Under the pieces are notes generated by a model. That model was not told the origin of the DNA and made no database searches. It saw only the letters and a list, made by a program, of their open reading frames with translations. Below, piece after piece: positions 8,456-16,353 of a stretch of 39,113 nucleotides of DNA. The translations under genes and the position numbers were made by a program. The DNA is taken from NCBI RefSeq assembly GCF_005938625.1, contig NZ_VCNJ01000037.1, forward strand, positions 1 through 39,113, read 5' to 3'. This stretch comes from Pseudomonas fluorescens (GTDB lineage: Bacteria; Pseudomonadota; Gammaproteobacteria; Pseudomonadales; Pseudomonadaceae). The stretch's first letter is position 1. Every line of letters starts with the position of its first letter.

Positions 8456-9465
8456 TGCGACAGGTCATAGCCGTTGATGGCCGTGGCCAGTTGCTCGATG
8501 CCGTCGAACATGCGCAGGCTCGCCTGCATGGCCATGGCGTCAAGAATGATGATGCGGTTGTGTTTCACCGCGTCCATGTTGCGCGTCACCGGATCGCTGC
8601 GCAGGAAGGCGAGTTTCTTTTCATAGTCGTCGGCAGGGAAGCGCCGACGATCCATCCGCGCGATCACAAGGAAAGTCGGATTGGCCTTGGCGATGGTTTC
8701 CCAGCCGACCGTTGGCCACTCTTCATCGGACTGCACGACGTTGCGCACGCCTAGGGTGCTGAGCATGAAATCGGGAATGCCTTTGTGCCCGGCCACGAAT
8801 GGCTCGATGTCCATTTGTGCGCTGGAGAACCAGACCAGCGCGCTGGCGTCCTTGAGTTGTTTGCCTTGGGCTGTGGCAATCGATTTGGCGAGACTGGCCT
8901 TGAGTTCGTCGTTGAGCTGCTGGCCGCGCTCCTGCACATCGAAGATCTGCGCCAGTTGGCTCACGCTTTTGTAAATCGTGTCGATGCGGAACGGCGCCAG
9001 CCGCGTGCCGTCGGCGCCAACCAGGTTGTCCTTGGCTTCGCAATCGGAGGGCAGCAGATACGTTGGAATCTTCAGCTCATGAAACTGTTCGCGAGTGCCC
9101 ACCGCACCTTGCGGGCCGACCATCCATTCCAGCTCCACGGCGACCAGTTCCGGGCGCTTGCCGATCACCGATTCGAAGCTCGGCTCGTTGTCAGCCAGAC
9201 GCTCGATCTTGTCGTCCTGCGCTTTGTATTTGGCCAGCACATTGTTGAACCACAACGAGGTGCCGACGACTTTGTCGCTCAGGCCCATGGCGTAGAGCAT
9301 TTCCGTGCCGGCCTGGCCGATGGTCACCGTGCGCGTCGGGGCGTGCTGGAAGGTCAGGCTGCTGCCGCAGTTTTCGACCGTCAGTGGATAGACAGTCGGG
9401 GCCGCCTGCGCCATGGCGCCAAGGGTCAGGCCGGTGATGAGGGTGGCGATGCGGGGCAGCAGCAT
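8452..9465 (-). CDS. Corrinoid (BtuF-type) periplasmic binding protein
   Basis: A 337-residue FecB/TroA-type periplasmic binding protein. The ATG at 9465 has GGAG 8 bases upstream and gives a clean signal peptide (MLLPRIATLITGLTLGAMAQA, cleaved before AP). The mature protein has the two-lobed class III layout: RTVTIGQAGTEMLYAMGLSDKVVG in the first lobe and a second lobe around 200-330 joined by a long helix (RGQQLNDELKASLAKSIATA). Two cysteines (ENCGSS and PSDCEA) may form a disulfide. It is the first gene after the cobalamin riboswitch, so the ligand is probably cobalamin or cobinamide; the sequence is not close enough to E. coli BtuF for me to assert which. Confidence 0.82.
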   Translation of the reverse strand: MLLPRIATLITGLTLGAMAQAAPTVYPLTVENCGSSLTFQHAPTRTVTIGQAGTEMLYAMGLSDKVVGTSLWFNNVLAKYKAQDDKIERLADNEPSFESVIGKRPELVAVELEWMVGPQGAVGTREQFHELKIPTYLLPSDCEAKDNLVGADGTRLAPFRIDTIYKSVSQLAQIFDVQERGQQLNDELKASLAKSIATAQGKQLKDASALVWFSSAQMDIEPFVAGHKGIPDFMLSTLGVRNVVQSDEEWPTVGWETIAKANPTFLVIARMDRRRFPADDYEKKLAFLRSDPVTRNMDAVKHNRIIILDAMAMQASLRMFDGIEQLATAINGYDLSQ

Positions 9466-9617
9466 GGGGCAGTCTCCGAGGGAACCGTACGGGGAGCGGG
9501 AGAGTACGGATCGGAAACACATCGTCGAACGCAGTCAGGGCAACAGCGCAAGGCCGGGCAGTAAACAAAGACGCACGCGGCACGATGTCCTTCCCGGACA
9601 CCCCGCCGGTTAGTAGT

Positions 9618-9790
9618 CACTGTGCCGGCAGGTCTCCTGACTGATGCGTCATCGCCTGGCTCCGGCCTTCCCGGGATTCACCCAGTGGCAGTCGTGGAGC
9701 AGGCTCGGCACCTACAGTTGCGGGGGCAGTTCCGATCGATGCAGTGCAAGCACCTCGGATTCCCTATTAGTCCCCTTCGGGAACCGGCGG
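9618..9790 (-). promoter_or_regulatory. Cobalamin riboswitch controlling the corrinoid importer
   Basis: On the minus strand the region contains the conserved elements in order: GGTTCCCGAAGGGGACTAAT, AGGTGCTTGCA, GCCCCCGCAACTGT, the B12 box GCCACTGGGTGAATCCCGGG followed by AAGGC, then CAGTCAGGAGACCTGCCGGC. This is the standard adenosylcobalamin aptamer, usually repressing uptake genes when B12 is plentiful. About 150 bases of expression-platform RNA separate it from the start codon at 9465. Together with the promoter region this accounts for the gene-free stretch 9466-9845. Confidence 0.95.
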
Positions 9791-9845
9791 CGGCATGGTA
9801 GTCGATCAAGCCGCTGAAGGGGAGACGAATCTGTCGCGACGAGGA

Positions 9846-10781
9846 TCAGTGTTGGCTCATCAAACCGTGCAACACGCCTAAACGCAGGCCCGGTTCGGAG
9901 GGCAGCATCTGCGCGATGCCGAACACTTTGAATGCCGCGAGCATCAACACCAGACCACCGGGCAGAATGCTCTGGCGATGAGGTTGCAGCCCGGCCAGTT
10001 TCAGTTGCTGGACGTTGTTCACCTTCAGCAGAAGCAACGACAGGCGCAGTAGCCCGCCGTAGGTGATGCCGTCCTGACCGAAGTCATTCAGGTGGTTGGC
10101 CTTGAGCACTTTGGCCAGCATGCGCGCAGTGCCGGAAGAACCGATAGTCTGCTGCCAGCCCTGAGCACGGTAGCGCCGGGCAACTCTTTCAAACAGCAGA
10201 ATGGCGAAGCGTTCGGCTTCCTGCAGCGCTCCGGCGGACAGATCACCGCCGCGAAAGAAGCGCGTGCTCAAGGTGCCGCTGCCGATGGCGATGCTTTCGG
10301 TGAGCAACGGTTGCGAGCCTTGGCCGAGGATCAGCTCGGTGGAGCCGCCGCCGATGTCGACCACCAGGCGCAGGTCTTCAGCGCTCGGCAAAGCGTGCGT
10401 AACGCCGGCATAGACCAGCCGCGCTTCTTCATGGCCGCAAATGACGTCAATGGGAAAGCCCAGATGCCGTTCGGCACTGGCCAGAAACAGCTGCGCATTA
10501 TCAGCCTCGCGCACTGCGCTGGTTGCCACCGCACGTACCCGGCCGGCCTCGAAACCGCGCAGCTTTTTGCCGAATCGCGCCAATGCCTGCCAGCCGCGAT
10601 CGAGCGCCAAGGCGTCCAGCGCGCCGCCATCAAAGCCTTCGGCAAGACGCACCGGTTCACGCAGGGTTTTCACTTCCTGAATCTGCAGGCCCTTTCGACT
10701 GCGCACCGACTGGCCGATCATCAGGCGAAAGGCATTCGAACCCAGGTCGATGGCGGCAAACAGCGAGGCGTCGTCTTTCAT
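9846..10781 (-). CDS. Ppx/GppA-family phosphatase, short form
   Basis: A 311-residue member of the exopolyphosphatase / guanosine pentaphosphate phosphatase family of the ASKHA fold. Seen: the phosphate-1 motif FAAIDLGSNAFRLMIG (8-23), RAVATSAVREADN near 90, the phosphate-2 motif VVDIGGGSTELILG near 145, and TIGSSGTARML near 215. It holds only the two ASKHA lobes and lacks the C-terminal HD-like extension of the ~500-residue Ppx, so the substrate (polyphosphate, pppGpp or another phosphoanhydride) is uncertain. The ATG at 10781 has AAGGA 5 bases upstream. It stands alone on its strand, ahead of the cobalamin riboswitch. A Pho box lies 113 bases upstream of its start but points the other way. 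Confidence 0.85.
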   Translation of the reverse strand: MKDDASLFAAIDLGSNAFRLMIGQSVRSRKGLQIQEVKTLREPVRLAEGFDGGALDALALDRGWQALARFGKKLRGFEAGRVRAVATSAVREADNAQLFLASAERHLGFPIDVICGHEEARLVYAGVTHALPSAEDLRLVVDIGGGSTELILGQGSQPLLTESIAIGSGTLSTRFFRGGDLSAGALQEAERFAILLFERVARRYRAQGWQQTIGSSGTARMLAKVLKANHLNDFGQDGITYGGLLRLSLLLLKVNNVQQLKLAGLQPHRQSILPGGLVLMLAAFKVFGIAQMLPSEPGLRLGVLHGLMSQH

Positions 10782-10893
10782 GGGAGTCCTTGCAAAAACT
10801 TTCGCCCGAAGGTTCAAGACGGTTTGCGAGGATTCTGCCGTGATCTTGATGACATCCTGATGACGGGGCAGCGGCGGTTCAGTGAATTTGCGG

Positions 10894-10928
10894 CTGTCAT
10901 GACACTGTCATTATCCGGCGTCTATGCT
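10894..10928 (+). promoter_or_regulatory. Perfect Pho box with correctly spaced -10
   Basis: Two exact copies of CTGTCAT (10894-10900 and 10905-10911) separated by 4 bases form the 18-bp PhoB box in its ideal form. The -10 hexamer TATGCT (10923-10928) starts 11 bases after the box, the usual architecture of PhoB-activated promoters in which the box replaces the -35. Transcription would run rightward on the plus strand from about 10935. No plus-strand protein gene follows for 7 kb, only a terminator about 50 bases on. Confidence 0.75.
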
Positions 10929-10934
10929 GAAGCC

Positions 10935-10987
10935 AATACATCGCGTGTTCTTAAAGTTTTTGCTGCCGGTTTTGGCAGCTTTTTTTT
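10935..10987 (+). ncRNA. Candidate PhoB-controlled small RNA (~53 nt)
   Basis: Predicted transcript between the Pho-box promoter and a strong intrinsic terminator. It consists of about 27 bases of single-stranded 5' region (AAUACAUCGCGUGUUCUUAA and a few more) and the terminator hairpin with an 8-U tail, the shape of an Hfq-binding small RNA. There is no start codon with a ribosome site, so it is unlikely to encode a peptide. The start point is inferred from -10 spacing only. The alternative is that this is the remnant of a larger PhoB-controlled gene. Confidence 0.45.
10962..10987 (+). terminator. Intrinsic terminator with 8-U tail
   Basis: Stem GCTGCC (10962-10967) / GGCAGC (10974-10979), a 6-base loop, then TTTTTTTT (10980-10987). 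It is unidirectional on the plus strand. It does not serve the minus-strand neighbours. Confidence 0.85.
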
Positions 10988-11008
10988 GCCCGCGATTTGA
11001 GCGAGCCA

Positions 11009-11115
11009 CTGATCGTTCCCACGCTCCTGCGTGGGAATGCAGCCCGTGACGCTCTGCGTCACTGGACGCGGAGCGTCCCTAGAGGCATTCCCACGCAGAG
11101 CGTGGGAACGATCAG
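11009..11115. repeat. Palindromic intergenic repeat, GATCGTTCCCACGC type
   Basis: Begins CTGATCGTTCCCACGC and ends with its complement GCGTGGGAACGATCAG, with inner palindromes (CGTGGGAATGC, GACGCGGAGCGTC). A second copy lies at 29582-29694. It sits between the Pho-box transcript and the stop of phnX and could act as a transcript-end structure for the phosphonate operon. The 337-base gap 10782-11118 therefore holds a Pho-box promoter, a terminator and this repeat. Confidence 0.85.
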
Positions 11116-11118
11116 GTT

Positions 11119-11946
11119 TCAGCAGGACTGCGGGGTTTCGCCCCGGGACAAGCGCGCATTGATGTCGTCGATCACCTCGGGCAGCTCGGCGATGGTGTCG
11201 ATCAGATAATGCGGGCGCGAGGGCGCGAACATCTTGCCGATCCGCGCACGTTCTTCAGCCAGTCGATCCGACGGCAACGCCTTGTATTGCTCATAGCTCA
11301 GGCCCAGTGCGTTGCCGGAACAGGTCAGCGCCACCGTCCACATGCCGGCGCTGCGACCTTCAAGAATCCCCGGCCAGGTGTCGTCGACCTTGACGCACGC
11401 CGCCACGTCGTCAATGCCCAGGGCAATCACGTTAGCCAGCGCCTGCGCCGGATGCGGCCGGCCATTCGGCACTTCATCGGTGGCCACGACATGATCGGCG
11501 ACGTAGCCATTTTCCCGCGCCAGTTCAACGACCTTGGCCATCACCACCGCCGGATAACCCGAGCAAGAACCGATTTTCAGACCCTTGTCGCGCAACGTCG
11601 CAATCGCCTCAAGGGCGCCCGGAATCAGCGCCGAATGCAGGGCGATTTTCTCGATCTGCAACGGCATGAAGCGCTCGTAGATTGCCGTGACATCGTCGTC
11701 ACTCGGCAAGCGATCAAACGCTGCACGATAGCGTTCAGCGATCTGCGGCAGGTTACACAGCGTGCGAATGTGATCCCACTTGCCCATGCCCATCGGGCCG
11801 CGCGCTTCTTCCAGCGATACCGCGACGCCAAACTCGGCAAAGGCTTCGACGAAAATCTGCGTCGGCGCAAACGAGCCGAAATCAACAACGGTGCCAGCCC
11901 AGTCGAGGATGGCAGCTTGCAGGTGAGTCGGGTTTTTGTACTGCAT
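11119..11946 (-). CDS. phnX: Phosphonoacetaldehyde hydrolase (phosphonatase)
   Basis: A 275-residue HAD-superfamily enzyme that cleaves the C-P bond of phosphonoacetaldehyde to acetaldehyde and phosphate. The nucleophile motif is ILDWAGTVVDFG (D15), and the Schiff-base lysine specific to phosphonatases is K56 in MGMGKWDHI of the cap domain. Further HAD motifs are GSCSGYP near 140 and the acidic KVDDTWPGILEG near 190. The ATG at 11946 has GGAG 8 bases upstream. It is the last gene of the phosphonate cluster, 79 bases after the LysR gene. The usual partner phnW (2-aminoethylphosphonate transaminase) is not in the window. Confidence 0.95.
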   Translation of the reverse strand: MQYKNPTHLQAAILDWAGTVVDFGSFAPTQIFVEAFAEFGVAVSLEEARGPMGMGKWDHIRTLCNLPQIAERYRAAFDRLPSDDDVTAIYERFMPLQIEKIALHSALIPGALEAIATLRDKGLKIGSCSGYPAVVMAKVVELARENGYVADHVVATDEVPNGRPHPAQALANVIALGIDDVAACVKVDDTWPGILEGRSAGMWTVALTCSGNALGLSYEQYKALPSDRLAEERARIGKMFAPSRPHYLIDTIAELPEVIDDINARLSRGETPQSC

Positions 11947-12025
11947 GGTCAAATCTCCGTTTTCGGGTAAGCGTGGGCCGTCCCTCGGCAATGAGGTAGG
12001 CGGTTTCAAGGTTCGATTTTGCTGA

Positions 12026-12895
12026 TCAGGTCAGCGGTGGATTCGAATCAAACAGTTCGGCAATCACCGGTCGGTTCCTGCGGATGCCGAGGCAGCACAG
12101 GTGGTATTCGATAAAGAACGGGTGGTCGACAAAGGTGATCGGTGTGGTGCCCGGGGTTTCGGCGTACTCGACGGCCGAGACAAACCCGATGCCGATGCCT
12201 TTGACGATCGCGTGCACGATGGCTTCGCGGCTGTTGAGTTGCATGACGCGGTTGAGGTCGATGTCGAGGCGCTTGCAGCTTTCTTCCACCAGTTGCCGGG
12301 TGCGCGCACTTTGCTCGCGCATTACCCATTTCTCGCGGCTGATTTCGCTGATGTGAACCTGCGCCTGACTGGCCCACGGATGGTCATCGCGGACCACGGC
12401 GATGATCGGATAACGGTGATACAGCCGCGTATGGAAGCGCTCATCGAATTCCGACAAGGCCAGAATTGCCACGTCGATATCGAAGTTGAACAACCGCGCC
12501 AAGGTGTCCTTTTCCGAGGAAAACGAGGTTTCCAGTTCGATATCCGGGTGGCGCTGCATCAGCTCATAGGTCAGGTTCATGGCAATCGGCGGCGACACCG
12601 CGCCGATGCGCAACATGCCGTTTTTACGTTGTTTGAAACTCTGCAGCAGTTGCACCGCTTCGTCTTCCTGGCCGAACAGACCTTGAGTGATTGCGTAAAG
12701 CTTGTGCCCGGCAGCGCTCATCTCGATGTAGCGGCCGCGACGATGGAACAGCTCCACCGAGAAGGTTTTCTCCAGCGCATTGACCTGCTCGCTGACGGTC
12801 GGCTGGCCGACGCTGAGGTACTCCGCCGCGAGGGTGAAGCTGCCGGTTTTCGCCACCGCATGAAACGAACGCAACCACTTGTGATACTGATACAT
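12026..12895 (-). CDS. LysR-family regulator of phosphonate catabolism
   Basis: A 289-residue LysR protein. The N-terminal winged helix-turn-helix (about 5-62) contains GSFTLAAEYLSVGQPTVSEQ; the effector-binding domain runs from about 90. It shares the wing signature VELFHRRGR-x-IE with the second LysR protein at 18118-18975 and fits the aminoethylphosphonate-associated LysR subfamily. It lies inside the operon, 10 bases after the MFS carrier and 79 bases before phnX, so it is probably co-transcribed with its targets. The effector is unknown; phosphonoacetaldehyde or a phosphonate is the natural guess. Confidence 0.85.
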   Translation of the reverse strand: MYQYHKWLRSFHAVAKTGSFTLAAEYLSVGQPTVSEQVNALEKTFSVELFHRRGRYIEMSAAGHKLYAITQGLFGQEDEAVQLLQSFKQRKNGMLRIGAVSPPIAMNLTYELMQRHPDIELETSFSSEKDTLARLFNFDIDVAILALSEFDERFHTRLYHRYPIIAVVRDDHPWASQAQVHISEISREKWVMREQSARTRQLVEESCKRLDIDLNRVMQLNSREAIVHAIVKGIGIGFVSAVEYAETPGTTPITFVDHPFFIEYHLCCLGIRRNRPVIAELFDSNPPLT

Positions 12896-12905
12896 GCAAG
12901 CCCCG

Positions 12906-14201
12906 TCAGCGTCGAATGAACAATGCCACTGCCGCGCTGCACAGGCAGGCGCTGGTGACCACTATGAAGATGAGAGACGTGTTTGCCGTGGTGTCAAGCA
13001 AACGACCGATCATCGGCTCGGCCAGTCCGGCGAACAGGTAGGACGAGAAGTTCATGATCCCGGTCGCGGTGCCGGCTCGTTTGGCGCCAACCAGATCCGG
13101 GCACAGCGCCCAGAAACTCGAGGCCGGGCCGTAGACGAAGAAGCCACAAAGGAACAGCGCGACCAGGCCGATCACGCTGTGCGGCGGCAGGCTCCACATC
13201 CACAGACTGGTCGCGGCGCCGAGGAACATATAAAGCATGATTGCCAGATAGCGCTTGGAGCCGAACAGCTTGTCCGACACCCAGCCGTTGCTCAACGCGC
13301 CGACCGCCATGCCGACGGGGAGGGCGACGGTGATCCATTTCGGATCGATCATGCCGTCACCGCTTTTCCAGTCGGCGCCGAGAAAGTGCACCGGCACCCA
13401 GACGATCAAGCCGTAGCGCGCCGCGTTCTGAAAGCCCAGTGACAGCGCGGCGATCAGCAGGCGCGGATTCTTCAACACGGCTTTATAGCGTTGCGCCGAG
13501 GTCTCGACTTCGCCATGCGCGGCTTCCTGATGTTTGTCGTCAGCGTTGGCCACGCCAGTATCGCCCACCGGTTCGAAGCCCAGATCCTGCGGGCGTTCGC
13601 GGGCAACCAGATAGAAAATGATCCCGCCGGCGAGCATCAGCAGTACCGGCAAACGGAAGATCCAGCGCCATTCCAGTTGCAGCACTTCGAGCACGACGAT
13701 GGAGGTGACGTACGACAGAATCGACGCGCAACCGGCGGCGAAGGTGTAAAAACCATAGACCTTGCCGCGTTCGCCGGCCGCCCACCAATTGGCAATCAGC
13801 CGCCCGCCCGGCGCCCAGCCTAAGGCCTGAAAGTAGCCGTTGACGCCCCACGGCAGGATCAGACTGGTGAAACCGCCGGCAAAACTGGTCACCCAGTTCG
13901 CCGCGCAGGACAGCACTGCGCCGAGAGTCATGATGCGCCGGCCACCGAATTTATCGGCGAGGTTGCCGTTGATCGCCTGACCAATCGCGTAGGCCCACAG
14001 CATCGCCGCAGAAGCCCAGCCGAGAGTTTCTTTGCTCAAACCGAACTCGGCCTGAATGCCCGGAATGGCAAAACCGAAGGTCTGCCGTCCGGTGTAGAAA
14101 AACAGGTAACAGAACATCGCCGCCAGCAGCATGCGCCACTGCGCGACCCGGAACGAGGCAGAACGTACGGCGAGACCAGGCATTGTTTCGGCACGATTCA
14201 T
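12906..14201 (-). CDS. MFS transporter, organophosphate:phosphate antiporter (GlpT/UhpT) type
   Basis: A 431-residue inner-membrane carrier with the twelve-helix MFS layout. FFYTGRQTFGFAIPGIQAEFGLSKETLGWASAAMLWAYAIGQAINGNLADKFGGRR is abbreviated here to its key parts: the Y-x-x-R position in FYTGRQ and the cytosolic DKFGGRR loop, as in the GlpT/UhpT/phosphoglycerate carrier group. The ATG at 14201 has AAGGA 7 bases upstream; a longer frame reaching 14279 has no ribosome site. Given its place between an iron dehydrogenase and a phosphonate LysR gene, it probably moves a small phosphonate across the inner membrane, giving the cluster two import routes (ABC and MFS). Export of an intermediate is also possible. 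Confidence 0.8.
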   Translation of the reverse strand: MNRAETMPGLAVRSASFRVAQWRMLLAAMFCYLFFYTGRQTFGFAIPGIQAEFGLSKETLGWASAAMLWAYAIGQAINGNLADKFGGRRIMTLGAVLSCAANWVTSFAGGFTSLILPWGVNGYFQALGWAPGGRLIANWWAAGERGKVYGFYTFAAGCASILSYVTSIVVLEVLQLEWRWIFRLPVLLMLAGGIIFYLVARERPQDLGFEPVGDTGVANADDKHQEAAHGEVETSAQRYKAVLKNPRLLIAALSLGFQNAARYGLIVWVPVHFLGADWKSGDGMIDPKWITVALPVGMAVGALSNGWVSDKLFGSKRYLAIMLYMFLGAATSLWMWSLPPHSVIGLVALFLCGFFVYGPASSFWALCPDLVGAKRAGTATGIMNFSSYLFAGLAEPMIGRLLDTTANTSLIFIVVTSACLCSAAVALFIRR

Positions 14202-14330
14202 GATCTTTTCCTTATTGTTGTCGGTTCCCGCCGGGTGTCGTCGGCGGGTGCACTCTTTTTCGGTGCGGCAGGAAATCACCGCGGCTGCATGCCGCTGGCG
14301 GTGCTTGGGTTACTCGGGTTTTATCAGGCG

Positions 14331-15422
14331 TCAGGCGGCTTGTGAGCCAATGAAATTCTTGCCGCGCGCGCCCTGCATCGCGAGGTGGATGATGGCTTCG
14401 GCATCCTTGGCCGAGACGCCGTAATCGGCAAACTCGGTCTTCACCCCGAGGCTGTGCAGGAACTCGCGTAACTGCTGCTGGGCTTTGCCCAGGTCCGCGC
14501 CGAACACCCGTTGCAAGGTACGGTCGCGAGTGGCGTCCTGGCCCCAGGCCAAACCCAACACCAGCGGCAAGGTGAAGGAGCAGGCGATGCCGTGGGGCAA
14601 GCCGTGGCGCAAGGTCATCTCATAGGAAATCGAGTGCGCCAGCGCGGTTTTGGTGTTGGAAAACGCCAACCCGGCCTTGAGCGCGGCGAGCGCCATGCGC
14701 GTGCGCAACTCTTGGCTCGACAGATCTTTGTGCAAACGCGGCAGGCATTCGAGAATGTCCTCGATCGCGGAGATCGCGAAGGTGTCCGAGACCGGGTTGG
14801 CGTTGACATTCCAGATCGCTTCCAGCGCATGGGACAACGCATCGAGCCCGGTAGAGACGGTGACGCTGGCCGGCACAGTGAGCATCAGTTGCGGATCGAT
14901 GATCGCCACGCGCGGCCAGGTGCAGTCGAGGTGCAGCGAGTATTTCTTCTGGCTGGCGCTGTCCCAAATTGTCGCCCATGGCGTGACTTCGCTGCCGGTG
15001 CCGGCGGTGGTCGGTGCGGCGATCAGCTGTTTGCAGCGCGCCGGAGTGAACGGCTTGCCGGTCGCCAGCAGCGTCAACAACTCATCGAAATGCCCGGACT
15101 CGGTGCCGACGATCAGCGCTTTGGCGGTATCGATGGCGCTGCCGCCACCGACCGCGAGCACCACGTCGCAATCGCCGGCCTGCTGCCAGAACTGCTCATA
15201 AGTACTGCGCAAATGGAAGACGTCCGGGTTGGGCTGAACGTCTTCGAACACGTAGACCAGACGCTCACCGAGCAACGCTTGCAGGCGATCGACCAGCCCC
15301 AGCCCACGGGCCTCAGGGAAGGTGACGAGGGCCACGGTCTGCTGGTCGGTAATGGCAGCGAGGTCTTGCAGGCTGCCCCAGCCGAAACGGGTATCGACGG
15401 GGTTCTGGAAGCGGGCAGTCAT
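14331..15422 (-). CDS. Iron-containing alcohol dehydrogenase, phosphonate-associated
   Basis: A 363-residue group III alcohol dehydrogenase. The NAD-binding loop is GGGSAIDTAK (92-101). All iron ligands are present: D194 and H198 in GLDALSHALEA, H263 in LAHSIS, H277 in RHGLPHG. It belongs with the iron dehydrogenases found beside phosphonate genes. The probable reaction is interconversion of phosphonoacetaldehyde and 2-hydroxyethylphosphonate. In a catabolic cluster with phnX the oxidative direction would feed the phosphonatase. AAGGA stands 7 bases before the ATG. The gap to phnE is 110 bases and to the MFS gene 129 bases; I see no terminator in either. Confidence 0.8.
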   Translation of the reverse strand: MTARFQNPVDTRFGWGSLQDLAAITDQQTVALVTFPEARGLGLVDRLQALLGERLVYVFEDVQPNPDVFHLRSTYEQFWQQAGDCDVVLAVGGGSAIDTAKALIVGTESGHFDELLTLLATGKPFTPARCKQLIAAPTTAGTGSEVTPWATIWDSASQKKYSLHLDCTWPRVAIIDPQLMLTVPASVTVSTGLDALSHALEAIWNVNANPVSDTFAISAIEDILECLPRLHKDLSSQELRTRMALAALKAGLAFSNTKTALAHSISYEMTLRHGLPHGIACSFTLPLVLGLAWGQDATRDRTLQRVFGADLGKAQQQLREFLHSLGVKTEFADYGVSAKDAEAIIHLAMQGARGKNFIGSQAA

Positions 15423-15532
15423 GATGAATCCTTATTGTTGTTGTCGTGTGGCGCCATACTCAGCGCCCGTCGACAACGGCTCAAATCGATAATTCGCAGG
15501 TTTGAATCGGCTCAGCCGATAGCCGCTCGACG

Positions 15533-16351
15533 TCAGTGCGCCGAACCGCTCTGGATCGCCGCACGCAGGCGGCTGGATAGGGTGTCGGCGACGATCACCA
15601 TGAAGGTGATGACGATGATGCACGTCGCGGTTTCCGGGTATTTGAACAACTTCAGGCTGCTCACCAGTTCGAACCCCAGGCCGCCGGCGCCGACCATTCC
15701 CAGCACCGTGGCCGAACGCAGATTGACTTCGAAGCGGTACAAAATCACCGCAATCCACGCCGTGATCACCTGCGGCAGAACGCCAAACACGATCACCTGC
15801 AGCGGTCGCGCACCGGTGGCTTGCAGCGCTTCAATCGGCCCTTGATCGATCTCTTCGATGCTCTCGGCGAAGAACTTCCCGAGCATGCCCAGACCATGCA
15901 GCGCCAGCGCTAACACGCCGGGAAACGGGCCGAGGCCAACGGCCGAGACGAAGATCAGCGCGAGAATCAATTCGTTGATGCTGCGGGTGAAATTCAGCGC
16001 CTGACGGGTGATGTGAAACACCCAGCGATTGCGGCTCAGATTGCGCGCGGCGAGGAAGGACAGCGGAATCGCCAGCAACACGCCGAGCAGGGTGCCCCAA
16101 ATGGCGATCTGTAAGGTTTCCACCGCTGGCGCGACCAGACGCGGCAGGATGCTCAGATCCGGCGGAAAGGTGCGCGAAAGAAAGTCACCAATCTGCGGCA
16201 ATCCCGCTGCCAGTTCACCGAGGCTGAGTTGCGCACCTTGCGCGCTCCAGTTCAGCGTCCACAGCACGATCAGGACGATACCAGCGGTGGTCAGCCAACT
16301 GCGTGTGCCACGGGGCCGTTCGCCGACCCACTGATAGTTTGGCGATTGCAT
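15533..16351 (-). CDS. phnE: Phosphonate ABC transporter permease
   Basis: A 272-residue inner-membrane permease of the PhnE family, with about six helices. The first is TAGIVLIVLWTLNWS near residue 22. The cytosolic EAA loop that docks on the ATPase is EALQATGARPLQVIVFGVLP near 173. SFLAARNLSRNR near 97 and GMVGAGGLGFEL near 217 are typical of phosphate/phosphonate permeases. Two bases separate it from phnC, so the genes are one operon. It works with PhnC and PhnD to import a phosphonate; phosphite or another phosphorus oxyanion cannot be excluded, but the downstream phnX argues for a C-P compound. Confidence 0.93.
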   Translation of the reverse strand: MQSPNYQWVGERPRGTRSWLTTAGIVLIVLWTLNWSAQGAQLSLGELAAGLPQIGDFLSRTFPPDLSILPRLVAPAVETLQIAIWGTLLGVLLAIPLSFLAARNLSRNRWVFHITRQALNFTRSINELILALIFVSAVGLGPFPGVLALALHGLGMLGKFFAESIEEIDQGPIEALQATGARPLQVIVFGVLPQVITAWIAVILYRFEVNLRSATVLGMVGAGGLGFELVSSLKLFKYPETATCIIVITFMVIVADTLSSRLRAAIQSGSAH

Positions 16352-16353
16352 GC

